The translations under genes and the position numbers were made by a program. The notes beneath the pieces are model-generated. The model saw only the letters and a list, made by a program, of their open reading frames with translations, was not told where the DNA came from and made no database searches. A DNA stretch of 27,788 bases from Seiridium cupressi (taxonomy: Eukaryota > Ascomycota > Sordariomycetes > Amphisphaeriales > Sporocadaceae), in contig JARVKI010000189.1 of NCBI GenBank assembly GCA_036674765.1, positions 1-27,788 of the forward strand, written 5' to 3'. Each line of letters opens with the position of its first letter. Position 1 is the stretch's first letter. This document shows, piece after piece, positions 20,901-27,788 of the stretch.

Positions 20901-21265
20901 AGAACTGTTTGCTTTCGCTTTCAGCGAATTGAGCAGATCAAGAAGCTGTTGTGCGGTTACGCTACACTCATCTAGGAGTGCGTTTAAGGCCTGATGATAT
21001 GAGCGGTTGGTATTTATGTAGGGAAGAGATGAAGCTCACCCGCTCATACTCGGCAACAGGACCTTCAGGACCATCATCTATAGACGGACGTCTCCTCAGA
21101 ACACGAGTATAGGATGCGAGCTCGTTTGTTGACAACTCGAAAGACTGTGCAGTCAATGTTTGTCTCTCGGCTTGTATTTCAATGGGTGTCCTTGAGGAGC
21201 TCGAAGAGGAATTCGAAGAATGTGACAGCCGCCGAAGCGACACTAAGTGCAGTGATGGGATCCAT
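17907..21265 (-). CDS. NACHT-type STAND (NLR-like) protein, possibly frameshifted
   Basis: The minus-strand model starts at ATG 21265 with MDPITALSVASAA, a typical fungal STAND beginning. This frame stops after LLKDTH, yet the frame one base over continues smoothly (EIQAERQTL...), implying an extra base near 21184-21186. An intron of 82 or 97 bp ending at ctgcacag could bypass this but would remove the hydrophobic segment. Intron 20991-21039 is clear (gtgagc, phase 0). Exon 2 runs through an N-terminal helical region into NACHT: P-loop GRAASGKST (about 20203-20229), Walker B CLTIDGLDEFDGD (about 19841-19880), then SSRPI and FLWVRLVVKSL. An in-frame TAA at 18654-18656 is followed by clearly coding sequence in the same frame, including an ankyrin-like AGADPNYS; an intron 18615-18758 with donor gtatgt would remove the stop. 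Such proteins are STAND NTPases in non-self recognition and cell death. Whether this copy works is uncertain. Confidence 0.75.
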
Positions 21266-22953
21266 CCGTCGTAGGGAGTGGGTGCTGGTGTACCTTCCTC
21301 AGTCACTCGTGGACCAGGCACGGATGCAAGGAAGCTGCCAATCTCCACAATACGGTGGCACTTCTTGGTGTAGAATAACTAACAAGCTTCAAGGCGTAGG
21401 AATTACATCGGCTGACGATTTTTATCTTTCCAGTCCAGGTTTTGGCTAATATTGGCAGCCTTGTGATACGTCGGGCCGCCATGCAAGCTCAGCCACCATG
21501 CAAACTCAGCCATTATGCAGACTCAGCCACTATGCAAGCTAAGCCATTGTCACAGAATAAGTTCTGCTGATACGTTCGTTTAATTGAGTTGCTTGTGTAG
21601 TTCTATTTGTTTGAGGCGCTGAAAGCTGTCACAGATCAGGAGGGTTTAAAGGCTGAGCAGCTTAAAGGTCCCCAGGGGCTGCTAACCTATCTAACTGCTA
21701 CAGCTGGCACGTGTACCCTGCTGGGTGATGGGCCGCAGGCCCCCCACTGTAGCGCATCAACGAGGGTCACTATGGAGGCCTTACTTTCCTACTAGGCACT
21801 TTCCTACTAAACCATTTGGCGCCTGAGATCCAATTACAGAAGGATGCCTTGCACAGCTTGGGCCGGCTTCTACGAAAATTGGTATGAGTTCCATGTCTAG
21901 AGATAGATCGAGGAAGACCAAAGACTTTCGGGACACGGGTTGAGAGCAAAGCACGACTTGTCTCTTAAGCCGATTGATATGTTATACCTCGTCAGCCATG
22001 CTCTGAAGAAATATGGGTGCTCTTATAATGACGCAGGAGTATATGAAGACTTATGATAGGGTTCAATGGTACGATCCATATTCACGAATAGTAATATATA
22101 TTCAGTCTTGGTGAACCTCCGTGCCTTGCCGGACTGATTTCCCGCGGCTATAACTCCAGGAGCAAGGCTTGAACAGAACAATATATCATTTTTACTTCGC
22201 TGTCTACGAGTACGCTGTCAGTTAGGGTTGATCTAACCGGATGAAGCCTGTTTTACCTGGCCAATTTGATCCAACCGTTCCGGTTCACGCCCGTCAACGC
22301 CTTCCGCGACGTAGAACATCCTCGCTCTACTACTTTGGCGCGAAACAAATGCAATGTGAAAACCATTGTACTTATCGTGGAGTGCTTACATCTACGATTT
22401 GCAAGAGACGCATGCCCTGGAGGTTTCTTCACGCTTAAAGAGACCAGCCAGCGAGATTCTCGATGTGGTAATGTATCATGTGGATTATGAATAACTTCAA
22501 GACTAAACAGGATGCCAGCGCTATATCTCAGTGCGCAGATACTGGTCAATTCAGATATGCAGGTGCGACAAAGACAACATGTGGCGCCACTAGTTTGAAG
22601 ACTTGATCGCATATTAGCAACATGCAAACGGCTGCGTGGGTATTATTGCTTTGCCATCTGTCAAAGGCAATTGAGTGGCACAGTTGAAGTCAGCTGGAAA
22701 ATCAGGAGAACATCGAGATCTTGGACTTGCGTTCTTTTCATCATGTCACGTTTTCATTTGAATCGTATAGTATGGAACTCGTTCCCAAGCATCCGCCTCT
22801 ACCATATCATCCACAAGCATGGACAAGACGCCACTAGACCAACTCTCTACTCTCAAGCAGATTTATCTCAACATCAATAAGCGGTCATGGTATGCTTGTA
22901 TGGCATTCCAAAATCCGTTGGAAACCCTTGAGTAAGCACCAGGAATTTCCCAG
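21266..22953. other. Intergenic stretch with tandem repeat
   Basis: About 1.7 kb between the NACHT gene's start and the 3' end of the oxidase pseudogene. It holds the NACHT promoter and the 17-bp tandem repeat listed separately. Open frames such as 21607-21795 have no recognisable domain and may be relics of a decayed element. No RNA gene was seen. Confidence 0.5.
21481..21548. repeat. 17-bp tandem repeat, four copies
   Basis: Four head-to-tail copies of ATGCARRCTMAGCCAYY: 21481-21497, 21498-21514, 21515-21531 and 21532-21548. Copies differ at one to a few positions, mostly transitions. The block lies about 215 bp upstream of the NACHT start, so it is probably in that gene's promoter region. 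Confidence 0.85.
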
Positions 22954-24586
22954 CTAGGTCTCCAGATCCCACAACGCCTCTAGATTGGCACTGGCATCTT
23001 CGGACTCATGGTGTTTCCAAACATACGGTTTCCACTGCTTGCTTGCGATCCCATCTGTATCTTCTTCATCGTTGATTCCGTCCACATCATCTCCTTTCTC
23101 GGTGACGTCCTTTGGAAGCTTCACTTGCTGTTGCCACTTGAAGTAGTTATCTTTGTCCCAGATCTCTTTGATCTTTCTGAGTTCGTGTCTGTTTTCTCCG
23201 AAGTACGCTCTTTCGTACTCGTCTCTGTCAAGGTTTCAATCTGGGAAGTTGATGAACGCCGCCTCTCCTTGAATGGAGTAGGGCCGGAACTGTTTCTTGA
23301 GCTTCCACATGAACCGTCGCATGGCTTTCTCCATCCACTTGTCCTTCCATAGAACCTCGATGTAACAGTGATAAACCGTGTCGCGCCAGTAGAAGGCGCT
23401 TTCTGTCGGCCCCATCTTCTTCCCCGCCTGGCCGCCGGCGTGGATCCAAGTAACGTCCATCTGTACACTATCACCCGTGAATTTATTGCGGAATGCGGTC
23501 ATCCTCTCCTTACACATAGCGGTGATCTTGTCGACATTGTTTGTGATTTGCTCACGATTGGTGTGGAAGGTTCCGGTAAGATGCGCCGTTTCAATTGTTT
23601 GCCAACCTCGTCGGTCTCGATATTGTCGTCGATCAGCCTCTCAAACTCCTTCTGGCTCCCATCAAAGTAGACATTGAAGCTGACGACATCGGGGACATTT
23701 TGACGAAGATTGCACACCCACATACTATCCATGGTAGTCTCTCCGGCCATTCAGTTCTGTAGAATGCGTTCATCGTGTCCAATAGTTGAGCTGTCGCCTC
23801 CTGTTCGTCTTTCGCCTTCTGTTCATCCATCTTCGGGGTGCCGTCTGCTTTCTTCTTTATCTCGCCAGATGCCCAATTGAACCTTCCACCCATTACTTTG
23901 CCACCAGCCCTCGTAGATAGGCGCAAGACTCTGAGCTTCATTTGAGTTATCATCCCGAAGTTGCCGGATCCAGCCCCACGCAAGGCCCAGAAGAGCCGGC
24001 CTTTGTCAGACCCCTTAGGGTCCTGTTCGCTCACCACTACAATCTTTCCATCAGTCGTCACGATTGTAGCTTCCAGGAGAGTATCAGACCCCATCCCGAA
24101 GCTTCGGCCGAAGGGCGCTAGACCACCACCAAGAATATAACCGCCTACGCCTACATAAGGGCACCGGCCTCCATTAATAACCCATCCGTCGTATTCACCT
24201 TCTATCAGATGTCGGTAGACCTCACCCCACTGGCACCCAGCTCCAACGGTGACGATCTGAGATTTCATATCCAGCTGAACCGTATTCATGCTCCTGAGAT
24301 CGACCAAGATCGTCTCCTTCTCGATGGCTGTCGAGTGTCCAGCGTACGAGTGGCCCTTGCATCGAATGGTAATGGGGATCTTGGCCAACCTTGCTTGTTC
24401 GACGACTTTTTGAACATGCTCCGTGCTCTCAGGCTTCAGCACACAAGGAGGTCGGGTAAAACGGAACAAGAGGTTCGAGGTCACAACAGCTTTCTCGTAA
24501 TCTCGATAGGTTGGTTCCTTCGGCTCCAGTACAGGGATCCCGCTATCTTTGAAGCCCTCTATGAGGGCGTCTATTGCCTTGGCCAT
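22954..24586 (-). pseudogene. Berberine-bridge-type FAD-linked oxidase, pseudogene
   Basis: Start chosen at ATG 24586 (AAAATGGCC context); an upstream in-frame GTG is not needed. The intact part has the FAD-binding fold with both flavin-attaching residues of bicovalent enzymes: His79 in KGHSY and Cys142 in GGRCPYVGVGGYILGGG. Family similarity continues to the C-terminal domain (AYFGENRHELRKIKEIW), but in three frames. A base appears lost near 23732-23737 (after WPERL) and another near 23557-23575 (after LPEPST). The third frame then meets TGA at 23236-23238, after FINFPD, where downstream sequence in the same frame is clearly still the family; CGA to TGA would explain it. Adding two bases makes the whole a 545-codon frame, the usual length. 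No intron can explain the abutting frames. Relatives oxidise alcohols, sugars or alkaloid-like products. Sequencing error is possible for the indels. Confidence 0.82.
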
Positions 24587-25171
24587 TTTGGATAGCGACA
24601 GTTTGGGTTCCTCAGTTGTTTCACTCGACGGATAGCAGAATAATGAAGGAGAAGCGCCTGGAGCAGAGAGTCGAAATGCTTTTATCGGTACCACGTTGGA
24701 CCATTACGCTAATGAACCTTTGTGTAGCGTAGGAACCCCACACCTACCATTGAATCAACATCGGCATACGCTCCTTCGCGGGACGAGCCGTGGGACGAGG
24801 CTGGCTGAGCGTTCCATGTTGAGACTAGTAGATGCAAAGGGGCTGGGCGTATATTCGAAAACGGTGGGATCGTCGACTTCAGGGTATTACAAATCGCAGC
24901 AAACAACCAACAACTGGACCAAATTATGCCAGCGTGGTACGTGCAGCTGAAGATGCTGCAGCTGAAAGTCCAAATGTAGCATCGGACACAGCACATCACT
25001 ACCGGACACGATGCAACCCGTGTGGACTTTGCCGTTTTAACCGCTCAACCTTCGTCTATCACGACTCTTGAAAGCATAAAAGAAAACATAAAGGCCTTGA
25101 TTTACTCCAGTAAGAACCTCCCACAGATATCAGTTAAGGCATCCTCAGGAGAATCACTTGAGATTTTCGCT
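24587..25171. other. Divergent intergenic region, oxidase pseudogene / vWA gene
   Basis: About 585 bp between two outward-facing genes, expected to carry both promoters. Open frames extend into it only through GTG start codons and have no conserved content. No strong promoter element or repeat was recognised. Confidence 0.55.
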
Positions 25172-26529
25172 ATGGCCGATACTCAGGACAAAAACGCGTC
25201 TGCGCGTGAAAAGGTTGTCAGTTTTGTTCTTAACCTCCTCAGCTATGTTGTAGCTTGGGTCAGCAGAGCCTTCAACGTGAACGTCGGAATCAAACCGCCC
25301 CTGAATCCCTCATTGGACAAGGTAAGTCACGTAGACAAAAAGTCATTTTAAGAAAATCTTTCTGATCTGTCACCCGACAGCTAGTCAACCCCTCCAGACA
25401 GGCCGACGATAAAGCTGCTTTTGTTGCTGACGTAGAAGGCTTCGTCACCAAAACACCGAATAGCGTCAAGAACTTCTTCAAAGGGAAACCAGACTACAAC
25501 AAAGACGTTGCCCAGAGAGCCGCTGACCTTGCTGACGACCCGACCACGCCAATCTGCCAAAAAGGACTTGCTTCCCAAGACGATTTCGGTGTCTTTACAC
25601 CAACAGGTGCTATATTGCGGTACGTGGAATGCCATCAACCTCTGAACCAATGGTCTCCATTTCTCCAGATCGAGCCTGACCCCCTACTACAGATGATAGC
25701 GGCTCCATGAAACGCGATGGCCGCTGGGATGCTCAGCGCAATCTGGCCAACCGCATCGCTCGCATCACTACGCGAATCCTTCTCCCCAGCGAAGGCGTTG
25801 CCCTCCGCTTCATCAACCAGAACGTGGATAACTCGACCAGCCTCACATACGAGCAGATCGGAGACATCATCGGCTCGACCAAGTGGGGAGGCGACACGCC
25901 CATTGGAACGAGCCTGCGGAGCAAGATCCTCCAGCCTTTGGTGTACGACAAGATACAGAGCAACGTGAAGCTCGACAGGCCATTGTTGGTCTCGATCATC
26001 ACAGACGGAATGCCGGAGCCGGAGCCCAGGAACACTCTAGTTAACACCATCGTCGATTGTGGGGATCGATTGATGAGCGCGGGGTATGAGCGTGCAAGTA
26101 TGTCTTCTTCTTTTATCTTGCTTAGTCAATGAGATTCACTGATGATACTTTTGCTTTGGTCTCTTGCTAACTCGTTCCAACTTCCAGGTGTAAAGTTTGT
26201 GATCGGACGCGTTGGCACAGCCAAGATGGCGGCTACGTTCCTGTCAGAGGTACAGGCTGACCAAAGGATTGCTGACGTGGTACATGTCGTCGACGGTAAG
26301 TTTGATTTGGTCCGTCTCCAAGCTGGGCGACCGATCGCTGACTGGATTGTAGATCAAATGGATAAGAAGATGGAGGACGTCAACGACAGCATGGAGCTCG
26401 ACCGTTGGGTGAGTACACTTCTACACGGTGCGGCTTCCGAACGCTTCCCTGCTCTGCTAACCTCGTCTGTAGCTTATTGAGACCCTCTTCTCGCCCATAA
26501 AAGATGCCGGAGGCAAGAAAACGAATTAG
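25172..26529 (+). CDS. von Willebrand factor type A domain protein
   Basis: Six exons: 25172-25321, 25381-25606, 25693-26097, 26188-26295, 26353-26408 and 26473-26529, giving 333 residues in a consistent frame. Introns 1 (gtaagt), 3 (gtatgt), 4 (gtaagt) and 5 (gtgagt) have strong donors. Intron 2 is uncertain: its acceptor at 25692 has a good ctgac branch, but the matching in-phase donors are weak (25607 gtgcta or 25589 gtgtct), while the strong-looking gtacgt at 25619 would break the frame. The vWA domain has the metal site DDSGSM at the start of exon 3, TPIGT for the MIDAS threonine, and ITDGMPEPE for the aspartate. vWA domains bind partner proteins through a divalent metal; fungal stand-alone members are mostly uncharacterised. 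The N-terminal half has a hydrophobic stretch at about residues 15-31 but no clear domain. Confidence 0.82.
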
Positions 26530-27104
26530 TCATCGCTTTGTAGACTAAAGTCCAAGTGCGTCGTGGGTCATACTCGCATTATCACAGGTGTGGAGGCGGT
26601 CTTCCGATGGACATGAGGTCGAAACTAGGCGGCTTATCCAAGGACCTTGAATGCAATTGCTTGTAGCTTATCACTACACTCATACGCAAATTGACCATAT
26701 GCAAACAGCCAAACAACCCAGCATAGATGTGAGGATCTACGCGTATATTGTATATTACTAATACTAAATCCTCATAACCTCCACCAGCATCCTGGTTCTT
26801 CTGTCACTACATTGTATCTCGCAGAGGCGAATCTTCTCCGTTTACAGTTTAACCCCATCGGAGTCTTGCATTGAAACATTGGTTGCAGCCGAATTTGAAC
26901 CTCCTACAAAGTTCTGCCGCCTGATTGCCCCTTTAAGCTGCGTAGACCTAGCCGACCTTACAGTTGCTGTCACGGCACCAAGACGCCACTAAGGCGCTAG
27001 CGGCACGGCGCCTACAAAAAGCCGTCACACTAGCCTAGAACTTAGTTTCCTCCTTTCTTCTTCGTGCAACAACAATATACCAAATCACCAGCATATAGGA
27101 CCGT
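26530..27104. other. Intergenic stretch, nothing recognised
   Basis: Downstream of the vWA gene, about 575 bp without a convincing open frame. A GC-rich patch near 26980-27015 contains ggcgct and ggcgcc in close succession but no defined repeat or RNA fold was recognised. Confidence 0.5.
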
Positions 27105-27600
27105 GACAGTTAATTTATTTAGTTCGCGTAATTTTTGCACTTTTTTATTATTAAATCGAATTGTACGTATTATAAAATTTTTTATTTAATATATATAAGT
27201 TAAACCTGCGTAGGTTAAACTTACGTAGATTAAACTTACTCGCCGATACGTTACGCCGTAAAAGCTTAAATCTTTTACCTATTATATAAATATATAAAGC
27301 CTCGAAGCCGCCGTTTATAAATGCTTTAAGCTTATCCCTTATTATAAACTTCTTAAAATAAAACTAAGAAATCGTTAATTATTAGATTTTTAAATCGTTT
27401 ATTTTATTATAACCGCTCCGACGAAGGCGTATAAAGCTTTAAAAAAAACTGGGTTATATATTTAGGAAGCGACGTTTTTAACGAATAGTTCCGGTGGTTA
27501 GTTAACCACTAAATTAAAAGGAAATACGGAGGAGGAGGCTTAAAAGTTGGTACTACTATAACGTCACGTTAGTAGTTAAATAGAATTATAATTGCCCTCC
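27105..27600. repeat. AT-rich block with RIP-like dinucleotide bias
   Basis: Strongly A+T rich, dominated by TpA, with very few CpA steps while CpG survives (cgcg, cgta, cgaa, cgcc recur). Loss of CpA with gain of TpA is the RIP signature, so this is probably a mutated transposon relic. No open frame remains to identify the element. The edge towards 27600 is gradual. Confidence 0.65.
27199..27243. repeat. Degenerate 15-bp repeat, three copies
   Basis: Three adjacent 15-bp units: gttaaacctgcgtag (27199-27213), gttaaacttacgtag (27214-27228) and a weaker attaaacttactcgc (27229-27243). They lie inside the AT-rich block. Differences between copies one and two are transitions, as RIP would produce. 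Confidence 0.6.
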
Positions 27601-27788
27601 CATATTACTCCTTAAAAGTTTCTACGATGGGGCCTGTCTGTAATTAACGAAAAACCCGGTGAGATACATCGGGGCTCTATATAGTATTAAGCGGTATAAT
27701 TAGTGTAAACTTCTGTCAGATGGATTATGCAACAGAGTGAAAGGCCACGAAGATGATGATAGTTTCTAGATAGGTAGGATACAGACTG
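27601..27788. other. Window end, no feature recognised
   Basis: The sequence returns to ordinary composition after the AT-rich block. No gene, repeat or RNA was seen in these bases. Confidence 0.45.

Noticed and set aside
21481..21548. CRISPR-like array
   Set aside because: The repeats are directly adjacent without spacers, and the genome is fungal.
21607..21795. 62-codon frame near the tandem repeat
   Set aside because: Considered as a small gene or transposon relic, but no signal peptide, domain or splice partner was visible.
23236..23750. Introns to rescue the FAD oxidase frame
   Set aside because: The broken frames abut within a few bases at each frameshift with family-like residues on both sides, leaving no room for an intron.
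25022..25171. N-terminal extension of the vWA protein
   Set aside because: It depends on a GTG start; the first ATG at 25172 gives a plausible start and the upstream residues show no conserved feature.

Overview
This window looks like nuclear DNA from a filamentous ascomycete (Pezizomycotina). The genes carry short GT-AG introns of about 49-160 bp. The families present are typical of that group: HET domain, NACHT/STAND protein, fungal rhodopsin-like membrane protein, multi-exon P450 and flavin-linked oxidase. Several AT-rich islands look like products of repeat-induced point mutation (RIP). Species cannot be told from the sequence alone. All gene models were assembled by eye from splice signals and reading frames.

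Layout, left to right. Positions 1-74 are an uninterrupted C run, probably a contig-end artefact. The next 2.5 kb has no recognisable gene. A HET-domain protein (2607/2680-5354, +) follows, ending directly in an AT-rich island (5355-5600). A secreted, very cysteine-rich protein with a repeated CxDPxC module lies on the minus strand (5839-6537).

From 8141 to 17036 there is a compact set of five genes resembling a small terpenoid or meroterpenoid cluster: a UbiA-superfamily membrane enzyme (-), a type I Baeyer-Villiger-like flavin monooxygenase (-), a cytochrome P450 sharing a very short divergent promoter with it (+), a rhodopsin-like seven-helix protein (-) and an alpha/beta hydrolase (+). 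The UbiA enzyme would make or attach the isoprenoid, the two oxygenases would oxidise it, and the hydrolase would cleave or transfer an ester or lactone. No PKS, NRPS, classical terpene synthase, transporter or pathway regulator is seen, so the cluster is either minimal or incomplete. The UbiA promoter holds TCGG-N6-CCGA, the palindrome bound by Ppr1/UaY-type Zn2Cys6 regulators. The hydrolase promoter holds two copies of CGTGCACG.

A second AT-rich island (about 17690-17880) separates the cluster from a NACHT-type STAND (NLR-like) gene (17907-21265, -). Its first exon appears to carry a one-base frameshift, and its C-terminal part is reached only across an in-frame stop that an intron could remove. 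Upstream of it lies a four-copy 17-bp tandem repeat. A berberine-bridge-type FAD oxidase (22954-24586, -) is a pseudogene with two frameshifts and one nonsense codon. It is divergent from a six-exon von Willebrand factor A protein (25172-26529, +). The window ends in a third RIP-like AT-rich block with a degenerate 15-bp repeat.

Overall the metabolic cluster is bracketed by two self/non-self recognition-type genes, decaying genes and AT-rich islands, which is the look of a fast-evolving accessory region.
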